DNA of 64,000 nucleotides from Flavobacterium sp. 90 (lineage in GTDB: Bacteria; Bacteroidota; Bacteroidia; Flavobacteriales; Flavobacteriaceae). Positions 25,001-34,100 of this stretch are shown in pieces. Both the position numbers and the translations under genes were made by a program. How positions within the stretch are numbered: the stretch's first letter is position 1; each line of letters starts with the position of its first letter. Location: contig NZ_SMGE01000001.1 in assembly GCF_004339525.1 (NCBI RefSeq), forward strand, positions 2,356,001 to 2,420,000, written 5' to 3'. The notes under the pieces were generated by a model. It did no database searches, had not been told where the DNA came from, and worked only from the letters and a program-made list of their open reading frames with translations.

Positions 25001-25194
25001 ATTGGTGTGGCAACGGCTTGTTCTACATTTAGGGCATTTGCACCTCTATAGCTGGTTGAAACTTGTACTAAAGGCGGAGCAATTTCGGGATATTGTGCAA
25101 TGGGAGTTCCGAGGATTGAAAGCCCTCCAATAATAACGATAAATATGGATAGCACGATGGCGACTATCGGTCTTCTTACAAAAAAATTATCCAT
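22048..25194 (-). CDS. RND multidrug efflux pump, HAE1 (AcrB/MexB-like) family
   Basis: A 1048-residue inner-membrane pump of the usual AcrB length. It opens MDNFFVRRPIVAIVLSIFI, has the first-loop porter region with GVGEVTLYGGSNYAMRIWV, and two six-helix bundles. The TM4 proton-relay acidic pair is in GIVVDDAIVVVEAV. The second half has SYEWANMSYQEKQAEG and KNAILIVEFAKE. HAE1-type signatures argue for hydrophobic or amphiphilic drugs rather than metals. It starts 3 bases after the adaptor gene and overlaps the channel gene, forming a complete pump operon. Confidence 0.95.
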   Translation of the reverse strand: MDNFFVRRPIVAIVLSIFIVIIGGLSILGTPIAQYPEIAPPLVQVSTSYRGANALNVEQAVATPIEQKVNGVENMLYMQSTNTGDGSMTLNITFDMGTDLDIATMLTQNRVNEATNKLPNDVKTTGVTTKKSLSMPLLIISLFSPEKTFDNNFLTNYANINIVDALARIKGVGEVTLYGGSNYAMRIWVKPDIMSKYNLTVPDIIQAIKEQNAISPGGKFGAPPATDNNEFTYNVTLKDRLVNPEDFENIILKSNINNQQVRLKDVGTVTLGTESYASVARLNGSPAGTIGIKQMPGSNALEVAANVKKTIEQLSKRFPQDLKYRVSLDTTLAISEGINEIMHTLFEAIMLVIIVVFIFLQNWRATLIPLVTVPVSLVGVFMLFPLLGFSVNVLSLLGLVLAIGIVVDDAIVVVEAVMHHIEQGMSPKDATNQAMKEVSGPVIAIAIVLTAVFIPVALTPGITGRLYQQFAITIAISVIFSALSALTLSPALCSLLLKPNQEAKGWLGKFFAAFNRKFSSFTDKYTGFSGFLIKKMARSFIFIGILIGAIILLGGKIPGGFVPEEDQGYMFVNIELPGASSLERTNKVIQKIEHILAKNDGVEYYTSVAGFSLIKNSVATNNGFFFVALKEWKERKQDVFQILKEVNGKVVFGIPEATVFAFGPPPITGIGNAAGFSMMLQDKEGNTPQYLFENSQRFMAEARKRTEIGTIRTTFNPNVPQISLDVDREKVTELGLSLSDVNLAIGASLGGQYINEFNKFGRQYIVLLQADPSFTVNPEDINKIFVRSKSNKMIPISSIATIRKESGPEFTTRFNLYRAAEIGGTPAPGFTSAQAMTALEETAQKTLPAAMSYEWANMSYQEKQAEGKGNTVFIMALVFVFLILAAQYESWKLPFSVLLGTPFAVFGAFLGLYICRFFSPDYVNNVFAQIGLVMLIGLAAKNAILIVEFAKEEYEKGMPVKEAALYAAKLRFRPILMTAFAFILGVVPLLTATGAGAQARKVMGMTVFSGMLVATILGVCLIPVLFVFIETFGKKPSKEIDEPKKEEP

Positions 25195-25197
25195 AAT

Positions 25198-26346
25198 TTA
25201 GTCGTTTTGAGATGATGCAATCTGTTTTTTGTCGGCTACATAAGGAACAGGGGCAACAGTTGATCCGGGCTGAATAAACTGATTACCAATTATCGCTACT
25301 CTTTCATTGGGTTTTAATCCTTTTGTAATGATCCAGTCAACACCAGTTTTTTGACCTACTTCGACCATTCGGGTTTGAATAGTGTTTTTATCATCGATTA
25401 CAGAAACCTGAAAAAGTCCCTGAATTTCGGTAACTGCTTTTTGAGGAATTACGATTGCATCTTTTGCAGTGCGAATCAGAACGCGAACTTTTCCGAATTG
25501 CCCTGAACGTAAAGTCCCGTCTGGATTTGGAAATTGAGCTTCGATAGTCACAGTTCCTGTCGTAGGATCTATTTTAGTATCAGAAAAGTTGAGGCTTCCT
25601 TTTTCGGGATGAATGCTTCCGTCTGATAATATGAGCTGAAGATCTGTGATTTTTTCACCTTGTTTAGTGCTTTTTTGATATTTAAGATAATCAGATTCAC
25701 TAACGGTAAATTGTACTCTTACTTTTTCAAGTTTCGAAACCATATTCAATCTCGAGGCATTGCCTAATTTGGTAATATAATCTCCTAATCTGGCATTCGA
25801 AAGTCCGATAACGCCGTCTATTGGGGATTTAATATTGCAATAACCTCTTTCTATCTCCTGATTTTTTAAGCTTGCCTGCATACTGGCATAATTTGATCTT
25901 GCAGCTTTGTCTTTTGCAACTGCGGCGTCTAACTCTCGTTTACTCACAGCATTCATATCTGCAAGCGGGCGAATTCTTTTTAATTCTTCGTTAGCATTTA
26001 CCAAACTACTTTGTGCAACAGCAACTTGTCCGCGGGCTTGCTCGACTTTAGTTTCATATTCTAACGGATCAATTGTATAAAGTAATTGACCTTTTTTAAC
26101 TTTTTGACCTTCTTTAAAATAAACCCCAGTTAATATTCCGTCTACTCGCGCAATTAATTCGATGTCTAATTCGCCAAAAGTTTGTCCAGCAAAATCTTTA
26201 TAAATTGGGACATCTTCACTTTTTACCGTTACAAAAGGTGCCTGAATGGGCGGCGGTGCTTTCGGTTGTTCTTTTTTACAGGAAATAAAAAAGATTAAAA
26301 AAAGGAGAATTGGGAAAATTGGTTTTGGTAGTTTTAAAGCATTCAT
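25198..26346 (-). CDS. RND efflux periplasmic adaptor lipoprotein (AcrA/MexA family)
   Basis: A 382-residue membrane-fusion protein with a lipoprotein signal (FFISC, Cys at about 23), a lipoyl/hairpin region (GVYFKEGQKVKKGQLLYTIDP with the matching CNIKSPIDGVIG), a beta-barrel and a membrane-proximal domain. I chose ATG 26346 (MNALKLPKP). A start at 26373 would lie inside a palindrome that looks like an operator. It is the first gene of the pump operon; no regulator gene is adjacent. Confidence 0.92.
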   Translation of the reverse strand: MNALKLPKPIFPILLFLIFFISCKKEQPKAPPPIQAPFVTVKSEDVPIYKDFAGQTFGELDIELIARVDGILTGVYFKEGQKVKKGQLLYTIDPLEYETKVEQARGQVAVAQSSLVNANEELKRIRPLADMNAVSKRELDAAVAKDKAARSNYASMQASLKNQEIERGYCNIKSPIDGVIGLSNARLGDYITKLGNASRLNMVSKLEKVRVQFTVSESDYLKYQKSTKQGEKITDLQLILSDGSIHPEKGSLNFSDTKIDPTTGTVTIEAQFPNPDGTLRSGQFGKVRVLIRTAKDAIVIPQKAVTEIQGLFQVSVIDDKNTIQTRMVEVGQKTGVDWIITKGLKPNERVAIIGNQFIQPGSTVAPVPYVADKKQIASSQND

Positions 26347-26354
26347 AAGTATAA

Positions 26355-26373
26355 ATGTTAAAATTGTTAACAT
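26355..26373. promoter_or_regulatory. Candidate operator for the RND operon
   Basis: ATGTTAA-AATTG-TTAACAT is a perfect 7-bp inverted repeat with a 5-base centre, located 9 bases upstream of the adaptor start codon. The position would suit a repressor site; the cognate regulator is not in this window's neighbourhood. Confidence 0.5.
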
Positions 26374-26534
26374 AAATATAGTGATTTTTTTGTAACGTTC
26401 TGATAAACAGTGATGTTTTTTAGTTTCTCGGCTTTTTAGACTAAAAAAGATTATTTTATTGGATGAGGTATAGGCAGAAATTCTTAAATTTTCCAGTAAG
26501 TCTTATGTTGTTTAATTTTTGATTTTTAGTTGGT

Positions 26535-26564
26535 TTTGAAATTGCAAAGAAAAGCTTACCTTTG
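26535..26564 (+). promoter_or_regulatory. Promoter of trhO
   Basis: TTTG (26535-26538) and TACCTTTG (26557-26564) are separated by 18 bases, a textbook Bacteroidota sigma factor promoter. The expected transcription start is near 26570, giving a leader of about 60 bases. Confidence 0.8.
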
Positions 26565-26630
26565 CGCCCGAATTCACTAGGAAAAAGAATTCATTACATA
26601 ATTATTTCTCAACTTAAATTAGTTTATAGC

Positions 26631-27992
26631 ATGCAACTGTACAACACTTTAAGCGCAGAAGAGAGAGCCATCATGATCGATGATGCCGGTAAACAACGAC
26701 TAACGTTGTCTTTCTATGCGTATGCCAAAATTCAAGATCCCAAAAAATTTCGCGATGATTTATTTGTAGCCTGGAATAAGCTCGATGCTTTAGGCAGAAT
26801 TTATGTTGCCAATGAAGGAATTAATGCTCAAATGAGTATTCCTGAAGAAAATTTGGAAGCTTTTAGATCAACTCTCGAAGTTTATGATTTCATGAAAGGT
26901 ATACGATTGAATGAAGCGGTAGAACATGATGATCATTCGTTTTTAAAACTTACTATTAAAGTTCGTCACAAAATCGTTGCTGATGGTTTAAACGACGAAA
27001 CTTTTGATGTTACTGATATCGGCGTTCACTTGAAAGCCAAAGAATTCAATGAAATCCTTGATGATCCAAATACTATTGTGGTAGATTTTAGAAATCATTA
27101 CGAAAGTGAAGTTGGTCATTTTAAAGGTGCGATTACTCCGGATGTAGAAACTTTTAGAGAAAGTTTGCCAATAATTAACGATCAGCTTCAGAACCATAAA
27201 GAAGACAAAAACCTTGTAATGTATTGCACAGGTGGAATTCGTTGTGAAAAAGCAAGTGCTTATTTTAAACATCAGGGTTTTAAAAATGTTTTTCAACTAG
27301 AAGGAGGAATCATTAATTACGCCAAGCAAATTGAAGCAGAAGGTTTAGAAAGTAAATTCATTGGAAAAAACTTCGTATTCGATAACCGTCTTGGTGAAAG
27401 AATTACCGAAGATATTATCTCGCAATGTCACCAATGCGGAAAACCTTGCGATAATCACACTAATTGCGAAAACGACGGATGTCATTTGTTGTTTATTCAA
27501 TGTGATGAATGTAAGGCTGCAATGGAAAATTGCTGTTCTACGGAATGTCTTGAAGTTATACACATGCCATTGGTTGATCAGGTTCGCTTGAGAACCGGAA
27601 AACAAGTTGGAAATAAGGTTTTTAGAAAAGGAAAATCTGAGAATCTAAAATTCAAACATTCAGGAGAATTGCCAGATACAGCTTTAGAACAAGTGAAGCA
27701 AAAACCTGCTGATATTCGCCAGAAAATAAAAGTTAAGAAAGTACTTCTTGGAAAAGCAGAGCATTATTATGTTAAAGCACAAGTTGGACTTTTTACTATC
27801 GAAAATCAAGAGCTAAACACAGGTGATAAAATCTTAATTTCAGGACCAACTACAGGAGACCAGGAATTGGTTTTAGAAAAAATGATTGTCAATGACGCAG
27901 AAGCTACTACTGCTAAAATTGGAGATCGAGTTACTTTTGAAGTTCCATTTCGTATTCGTTTGTCAGATAAATTATACAAAATTGTAAATTAG
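26631..27992 (+). CDS. trhO: tRNA U34 hydroxylase TrhO with extra U32-type C-terminal domain
   Basis: TrhO forms 5-hydroxyuridine at position 34 of certain tRNAs using molecular oxygen. The 453-residue protein has an N-terminal acylphosphatase-like region (NEGINAQMS), a rhodanese domain with catalytic loop CTGGIRCEKAS (Cys199) and a Cys-rich zinc region from residue 266 (CHQCGKPC .. CDEC .. CCSTEC). After a basic linker, residues about 366-453 form an additional domain with KAQVGLFTIE, SGPTTGDQE and PFRIRLSDKLYKIV. This is closely similar to the end of TrhP encoded just downstream. E. coli TrhO lacks this tail. I chose ATG 26631 because the in-frame 26562 start falls in the promoter. The Y1 transposase gene starts 22 bases later. 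Confidence 0.92.
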   Translation: MQLYNTLSAEERAIMIDDAGKQRLTLSFYAYAKIQDPKKFRDDLFVAWNKLDALGRIYVANEGINAQMSIPEENLEAFRSTLEVYDFMKGIRLNEAVEHDDHSFLKLTIKVRHKIVADGLNDETFDVTDIGVHLKAKEFNEILDDPNTIVVDFRNHYESEVGHFKGAITPDVETFRESLPIINDQLQNHKEDKNLVMYCTGGIRCEKASAYFKHQGFKNVFQLEGGIINYAKQIEAEGLESKFIGKNFVFDNRLGERITEDIISQCHQCGKPCDNHTNCENDGCHLLFIQCDECKAAMENCCSTECLEVIHMPLVDQVRLRTGKQVGNKVFRKGKSENLKFKHSGELPDTALEQVKQKPADIRQKIKVKKVLLGKAEHYYVKAQVGLFTIENQELNTGDKILISGPTTGDQELVLEKMIVNDAEATTAKIGDRVTFEVPFRIRLSDKLYKIVN

Positions 27993-28014
27993 CAGAAATT
28001 TTAAGCTAATTTAC

Positions 28015-28449
28015 ATGTCGCATTCTTTTACCAAATTATGGATTCACGCAATTTGGGCAACCAAAAATCGTCAGGAATTAATTGATTATTTCATTGAGGA
28101 AAAAGTGTTCAATTATATTCGGGAAGAATTAATTGAATTGGGTTGCCCTGTTAGAATCATTAATGGAATGCCAGACCATGTACATGTTTTATTTTTACAA
28201 AATCCACAAAAAACTATCTCAGACTTGATGAAACAAGTAAAAGGAGGTTCTTCTCATGCTATAAATGGAGAAAATCTAATCCTTGAAAAATTTGCTTGGC
28301 AAACTGGTTTTGCGGCATTTTCTGTGAGTGAATCTCAGTTAGATGTTGTTTATAATTATATAAAAAATCAAAAGCAACATCATCTTAACAAAAATGGACA
28401 AGATGAATTTGATGAATTTGTAAAATTGCATGGGTTAGCGAGTAAATAA
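28015..28449 (+). CDS. Small Y1 (HUH) transposase, RAYT/IS200-like
   Basis: A 144-residue protein of the REP-associated tyrosine transposase / IS200 TnpA type. The HUH metal site is PDHVHVLF (His55, His57) and the likely nucleophile is Tyr115 in YNYIKNQKQHH. It lies 22 bases after trhO and before trhP. Palindromes of the CATAGCCC family follow directly downstream; further copies at 14830 and 43679 look like dispersed cognate REPs. No conventional insertion-sequence ends or target duplications are seen, so a domesticated RAYT is more likely than an active IS200. Confidence 0.85.
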   Translation: MSHSFTKLWIHAIWATKNRQELIDYFIEEKVFNYIREELIELGCPVRIINGMPDHVHVLFLQNPQKTISDLMKQVKGGSSHAINGENLILEKFAWQTGFAAFSVSESQLDVVYNYIKNQKQHHLNKNGQDEFDEFVKLHGLASK

Positions 28450-28467
28450 ATGCTTATCGATATGTTT

Positions 28468-28554
28468 CCCAAGGTTAAAACCTTGGGCTATGGCTGGACA
28501 TGAATTATAATCGTGAATCTATATTAACATAGCCCGTGGTTTCAACCATGGGAA
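28468..28554. repeat. Pair of REP-like palindromes next to the Y1 transposase
   Basis: CCCAAGGTTAAAACCTTGGG (28468-28487, followed by CTATGG) and an oppositely oriented CATAGCCCGTGGTTTCAACC..GGG (28529-28554) form an inverted REP pair about 40 bases apart. The family recurs at 14830-14854 and 43679-43705. Confidence 0.8.
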
Positions 28555-28701
28555 CACAATCAAAATCCCCAACGATTAGAGCTTTTATAAACAATACCAC
28601 AAAAAAAGATCGACAATTTGATTCCATTATTTTAATAATGGGATATAATTGAAAAACAACATTTCCAAAGATTTCTATCGTTGGAAAAAATATCAATAAA
28701 A

Positions 28702-29943
28702 ATGACATTTAATAACAAAATTGAACTTATGGCTCCCGCTGGGAGCTTTGAGTCACTTCAGGCTGCACTCGATAATGGCGCGGATTCTATCTATTTTGGC
28801 GTAGAACAACTTAATATGCGTGCACGTTCGACAGTAAATTTCACTATTGATGATTTACAGGAAATTGCTAATCGTTGTGAAGCTAAAAATGTTAGAAGCT
28901 ATCTTACTTTAAACACGATTATTTATGATCATGATCTTTCTGTTGTAAAAGTGCTGTTGAACAAAGCTAAAGAAGCTAATATTACTGCTGTAATTGCATC
29001 TGATCAAGCTGTAATTGCAATGGCTAGATCAATTGGAATGGAAGTTCATATTTCTACACAATTGAATGTGACAAATATTGAAACGATTAAATTCTATAGT
29101 TTGTTTGCTGATACAATGGTTTTAAGTAGGGAATTGAGTTTACGACAAGTTAAAAGTATTACAAATCAAATTGAGAAAGAACAAATAAAAGGACCGAACG
29201 GAAATTTAGTCGAAATCGAAATTTTTGGTCATGGCGCTTTGTGTATGGCAGTTTCAGGTAAGTGTTATTTGAGTTTGCATTCGCATAATTCATCTGCAAA
29301 CCGTGGAGCATGCAAACAAAATTGTCGTAAAAAATATACCGTTATCGATCAGGAAACGGGTTTTGAAATTGAACTTGATAACGAATACATGATGTCGCCT
29401 AAAGATTTATGCACACTTGATTTCTTAGATCAGGTTATTGATTCGGGAATTCAGGTTTTAAAAATAGAAGGCCGTGGTCGTGCACCGGAATATGTGGGGA
29501 CAGTTATTAAAACCTATCGTGAAGCTATCGATTCGTATTACGATAAAATATTTTCTAAAGAAAAAATCGCAGTTTGGATGGAAGCTTTGAATACAGTTTA
29601 TAATCGTGGTTTTTGGTCAGGGTATTATTTGGGACAAGAATTAGGAGAATGGAGCGATATTCCTGGCTCGGCGGCAACACAGAAAAAGGTTTATGTGGGA
29701 AAAGGAACTCATTATTTCCCAAAGGCAGAAGTAGGACAATTCAAAATTGAAGCTTACGATGTTAAAATCGGAGACAAAGTTTTAGTAACCGGACCAAGTA
29801 CAGGTGCTCAGGAAATGATCATTGAAGAAATGCTGGTAAACGATATTGCATCTGAGAAAGCAACAAAAGGAGATGATTGCACTTTTAAATTGCCTTTTAG
29901 AATCAGAACGTCTGATAAATTATATAAAATTGTGGAGGTATAA
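28702..29943 (+). CDS. trhP: Peptidase U32-family tRNA hydroxylation protein TrhP
   Basis: TrhP is the oxygen-independent, prephenate-dependent route to 5-hydroxyuridine at tRNA U34. The 413-residue protein opens IELMAPAGSFESLQAALDNG and carries the U32 signature EIFGHGALCMAVSGKCYLS (from residue 173), followed by NRGACKQNCRKKY. Residues about 327-413 form the U32 C-terminal domain (GKGTHYFPKAEVGQF .. VTGPSTGAQE .. PFRIRTSDKLYKIV), which matches the extra tail of TrhO upstream. I chose ATG 28702; an in-frame TTG at 28681 is possible. Its stop overlaps the ferredoxin start (TAATG), so those two are coupled. Confidence 0.92.
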   Translation: MTFNNKIELMAPAGSFESLQAALDNGADSIYFGVEQLNMRARSTVNFTIDDLQEIANRCEAKNVRSYLTLNTIIYDHDLSVVKVLLNKAKEANITAVIASDQAVIAMARSIGMEVHISTQLNVTNIETIKFYSLFADTMVLSRELSLRQVKSITNQIEKEQIKGPNGNLVEIEIFGHGALCMAVSGKCYLSLHSHNSSANRGACKQNCRKKYTVIDQETGFEIELDNEYMMSPKDLCTLDFLDQVIDSGIQVLKIEGRGRAPEYVGTVIKTYREAIDSYYDKIFSKEKIAVWMEALNTVYNRGFWSGYYLGQELGEWSDIPGSAATQKKVYVGKGTHYFPKAEVGQFKIEAYDVKIGDKVLVTGPSTGAQEMIIEEMLVNDIASEKATKGDDCTFKLPFRIRTSDKLYKIVEV

Positions 29944-30173
29944 TGGTTATCATAACATTACAAAGAGATAAATGTATTGGATGTAATTACTGTGTAGAAA
30001 TGGATCCAATACATTTTCAGATGTCAAAAAAAGACGGAAAGTCAGTTTTAATTCATTCGAAAGATGCAAAAGGATTTTTTACATTAAAATCTACTAACCA
30101 TACGATTGTAGAAAGTTGTGAATTGGCTGCGAAAGCTTGTCCGGTCAAGATTATTACGGTCAAAGAAACTTAA
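29943..30173 (+). CDS. [4Fe-4S] ferredoxin
   Basis: A 76-residue cytoplasmic ferredoxin with the ligands CIGCNYC (residues 12-18) and a distant C in the block CELAAKACPVK. The first group has CxxCxxC and the last Cys is followed by P, so it binds one [4Fe-4S] cluster of the single-cluster type. Its start overlaps the trhP stop, which strongly suggests co-translation. TrhP function in E. coli depends on iron-sulfur biogenesis, so this ferredoxin may donate electrons to TrhP; this is inference. Confidence 0.88.
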   Translation: MVIITLQRDKCIGCNYCVEMDPIHFQMSKKDGKSVLIHSKDAKGFFTLKSTNHTIVESCELAAKACPVKIITVKET

Positions 30174-30183
30174 AATATAATGT

Positions 30184-31155
30184 TTAATGACGAACAGGAC
30201 TTTGTGTACAAGGACAATTGCTAATTCCGCGAAGAAAATCCAGTCCTATCGTTACAACGTGAGTTCCGGAGTTATAAGCGCCCAGTTGATTTAGTGATGC
30301 CTGATAAGAATATCCAAAATAAAAATCATTCTTTCTAAATCCTGCCATTGGCCCAATCATTAAAGGTTCTAAAAATTGATCATTTAGGAAACGATAAGAA
30401 ACTCCAACCCAGAAATAATCTTCGTAACGATTATATTGTCGGTACTTAAAATTAAAATCAGTACTGGAACGTTTATCACTGGCAAACATTTGATAATAAA
30501 CTGAAGGTTCAAATTCAATTCTATTAGTGGCACCTTTAAATGTAAATCCTGTGTACACTTGATAATTACGAAGTAAGCTTGGTTCTATTCCTGTAAATTG
30601 ATCTATTTTTTTTTCGAGGATGTTACTAATGTTAAAGCTTAAAAAGTAACCTTTATTTCTATATAATGCTCCTATATCAAAATTGTTGTTTGCTAAATAG
30701 CGGTCATTTGTAATGCCGGGATCTGACATTGGGTTTTCATATGTAGGTTTGAATTCATTGATGTCGATTTTAAAATTATTAAAGTTATAGGAGATTCCAA
30801 ACGATAAATATTGCTTAGAATAATAATCCAAAATAAGGTGATGCGCAAAAGATATTTTGCCTCCCATTTGTTTTGTATAGCCATTACTATCGTTATAAAG
30901 CGAAATCCCTAATCCGGAGCGGTCCAAAACTCTAAAGTCCGCATATATCGACTGATTGTCGGGAGCATCTTTAATACCAACCCATTGTGTTAGTCCATTG
31001 GCTCTTATTCTTAAATTGTCGCCAATACCTGCATAAGTTGAAGATATAACAAAGGGATTATCTGCTAAATATTGTGTAAAAACGGGTAAGTTTAATTCCT
31101 GACTGTAACCTGAGTTTACAATCATAAGTAATATTGTTATTATAAATTTTTTCAT
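30184..31155 (-). CDS. PorP/SprF-family type IX secretion partner
   Basis: A 323-residue outer-membrane beta-barrel with signal peptide (residues 1-18, ending GYSQ). It has the PorP/SprF opening LPVFTQYLADNPFVISSTYAG and alternating strands throughout, ending GLDFLRG. SprF-type proteins are needed for secretion and surface display of large adhesins whose C-terminal domain is of type B. It lies 38 bases downstream of such an adhesin gene on the same strand, so it should be the dedicated partner of that adhesin. Confidence 0.9.
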   Translation of the reverse strand: MKKFIITILLMIVNSGYSQELNLPVFTQYLADNPFVISSTYAGIGDNLRIRANGLTQWVGIKDAPDNQSIYADFRVLDRSGLGISLYNDSNGYTKQMGGKISFAHHLILDYYSKQYLSFGISYNFNNFKIDINEFKPTYENPMSDPGITNDRYLANNNFDIGALYRNKGYFLSFNISNILEKKIDQFTGIEPSLLRNYQVYTGFTFKGATNRIEFEPSVYYQMFASDKRSSTDFNFKYRQYNRYEDYFWVGVSYRFLNDQFLEPLMIGPMAGFRKNDFYFGYSYQASLNQLGAYNSGTHVVTIGLDFLRGISNCPCTQSPVRH

Positions 31156-31193
31156 TGTATTGTAAGTTTTAGATAACGTAATGATTTTATTAG

Positions 31194-34100
31194 TTATCTG
31201 TAAAGGGTGAAATGTCCAACAAACTCTCTATTGTCTTTATTGTCGTTTAGTTTGAATACATACCAGTAATCACCAGAAGACAATTCTGTTCCATTGTATT
31301 TCCCATCCCATTTTTGGCCATATTTGTAATTACCGATTATACGACCGTATCTGTCAAAAATCATGAAAGTCAAGTTTTTGTATTGTGTGGTGCATCCAGG
31401 TCCCCATTCATCATTTATACCATCTCCGTTTGGAGTAAAATGATTTGGGATACAAACATCTATGAATTCAAAGTATCTTGAAGTTGTTACTGTACAGCCA
31501 TTTTTATCCGTAACTGTGATGCTGTAATCTCCAGATTTGTAGATGATAAATTTATTGGTGGTGCTGTTAGGCTCATTATTAAATGAATATCTATATTGAG
31601 ATTCACCACCGGTTGCAGTTGCTACAATTTCGTTTAATTCACCATCAGCTAATGTTAAGTTCAAAGGTTCAACGTAATCTATAAAGAACTCTTTGGTTTG
31701 TTGTATACATCCGTTAGAGTTTCGTGCGTATATAGTTTGCATTCCTGGACTAACATTTGTAAAAAGGTTATTAGATTGATAAATTATTCCATCTAAAGAA
31801 TAATCTAAATCATTTACATCTGTAATACTTGGGTCAACATCTATAGTGACAGAATTTACTGTTATATTGTCCAGACAAGAATATGTAACATTGGCGACAG
31901 GATTTATTACAATTGCTTTTGGCATTTCTACTATAAGTGCTGTAGTACAATCTGATGAATCTTTGATGTAAATAATGTGTGAGCCTCCTTCAAGATTCGT
32001 AAAAGTGTTTTTATCGCCAATAATTTGATTATAGGAACCTTTTTTGTCATCAAGAGTTAAGCTATAAGGCATTATTCCACCTGTGATTTCAATGCTAAAT
32101 GATCCGTCTTTATCTCCTGAACATAATTCTGGAATTAGGCTATTTGTTATAAGTGAGGCTTCTAATAATTTAGCCATAGTTAATTCCAAAGTCTGATCAG
32201 CAGTACATCCATCATTAGTTTTGGTATAAGTTCCAGAAGCCGAATAAGTTTTTCCGTCAACAGACCACGGGAAAGATTCACCAAAACAGATGTTCTCTTT
32301 AGTGATTATTGTTTCGGGTTTAGTTCCAATGGTTAATTCCAAAGTCTGATCAGCAGTACAACCGTCATTAGTTTTGGTATAAATTCCAGAAGCCGAATAG
32401 GTTTTTCCATCTACAGACCACGGGAAAGATTCTCCAAAACAGATGTTTTCTTTAGTGATTATTGTTTCGGGTTTAGTTCCAATGGTTAATTCCAAAGTCT
32501 GATCAGCAGAGCAACCATCATTAATTTTGGTATAAATCCCAGAAGCCGAATAGGTTTCTCCATCTACAGACCACGGGAAAGATTCACCAAAACAGATGTT
32601 CTCTTTAGTGATTATCGTTTCGGGTTTAGTCCTAATAGTTAATTCCAAAGACTGATCAGCAGTGCATCCATCATTAGTTTTGGTATAAGTTCCCGAAGCC
32701 GAATAGGTTTCTCCGTCTACAGACCATGAGAAAGATTCCCCAAAACAGATATTTTCTTTAGTGATGATTGTTTCGGGTTTAGTTCCAATAGTTAATTCCA
32801 AAGTCTGATCCGGGGTACAACCGTTATTGTTTTTAGTATAAGTTCCCGAAACGTTGTAGGTTTCTCCATTTACAGCCCAAGGGAAAGATTCACCAAAACA
32901 GATGTTTTCTTTAGTGATGATTGCTTCAGGTTTAGTGCCAATAGTCAATTCCAAAGTCTGATCAGCGGTACAACCATCATTAGTTTTGGTATAAGTTCCA
33001 GAAACCGAATAAGTTTTTCCGTTAACAGACCACGGGAAAGATTCGCCAAAACAGATGTTCTCTTTAGTGATGATTGTTTCTGGTTTAGTGCCAATAGTCA
33101 ATTCCAAAGTCTGATCAGCGGTACAACCATCATTAGTTTTGGTATAAGTTCCAGAAACCGAATAAGTTTTTCCGTTAACAGACCACGGGAAAGATTCGCC
33201 AAAACAGATGTTCTCTTTAGTGATGATTGTTTCTGGTTTAGTGCCAATAGTCAATTCCAAAGTCTGATCAGCGGTACAACCATCATTAGTTTTGGTATAA
33301 GTTCCAGAAACCGAATAAGTTTTTCCGTTAACAGACCACGGGAAAGATTCGCCAAAACAGATGTTCTCTTTAGTGATGATCGTTTCGGGTTTAATGCCAA
33401 TAGTTAATTCCAAAGTCTGATCAGCAGTACAGCCATCATTAGTTTTAGTATAAATTCCAGAAACCGAATAAGTTTTCCCATCTACAGACCAAGGGAAAGA
33501 TTCTCCAAAACAGATGTTCTCTTTAGTGATTATCGTTTCGGGTTTAATGCCAATAGTCAATTCCAAAGTCTGATCTGCAGTACAACCGTTATTAGTTTTG
33601 GTATAAATTCCCGAAACGTTATAGGTTTCTCCATCTACAGACCATGGGAAAGATTCCCCAAAACAGATGTTCTCTTTAGTGATGATCGCTTCCGGTTTAG
33701 TTCCAATAGTCAATTCCAAAGTCTGATCAGCAGTACATCCATCATTAGTTTTGGTATAAATTCCTGAAACGCTGTAGATTTCTCCGTCAACAGTCCAAGG
33801 GAAAGATTCCCCAAAACAGATGTTCTCTTTAGTGATAATCGTTTCGGGTTTAGTCCCAATAGTTAATTCCAAAGTCTGATCAGCGGTACAACCGTCATTA
33901 ATTTGAGTGTAAGTTCCAGAAGCGGTATACGTTTTCCCATCTACAGACCAGGGAAAAGATTCTCCAAAACAGATGTTCTCTTTAGTGATTATCGTTTCGG
34001 GTTTAGTTCCAATAGTTAATTCCAAAGTCTGATCAGCAGTACAACCGTCATTAGTTTTGGTATAAGTTCCAGAAGCCGAATAGGTTTCTCCGTCTACAGA

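Noticed and set aside
28015..28449. Complete active IS200-type insertion sequence
   Set aside because: No defined IS ends or matching flanks could be set; the dispersed palindromes suit a RAYT better.
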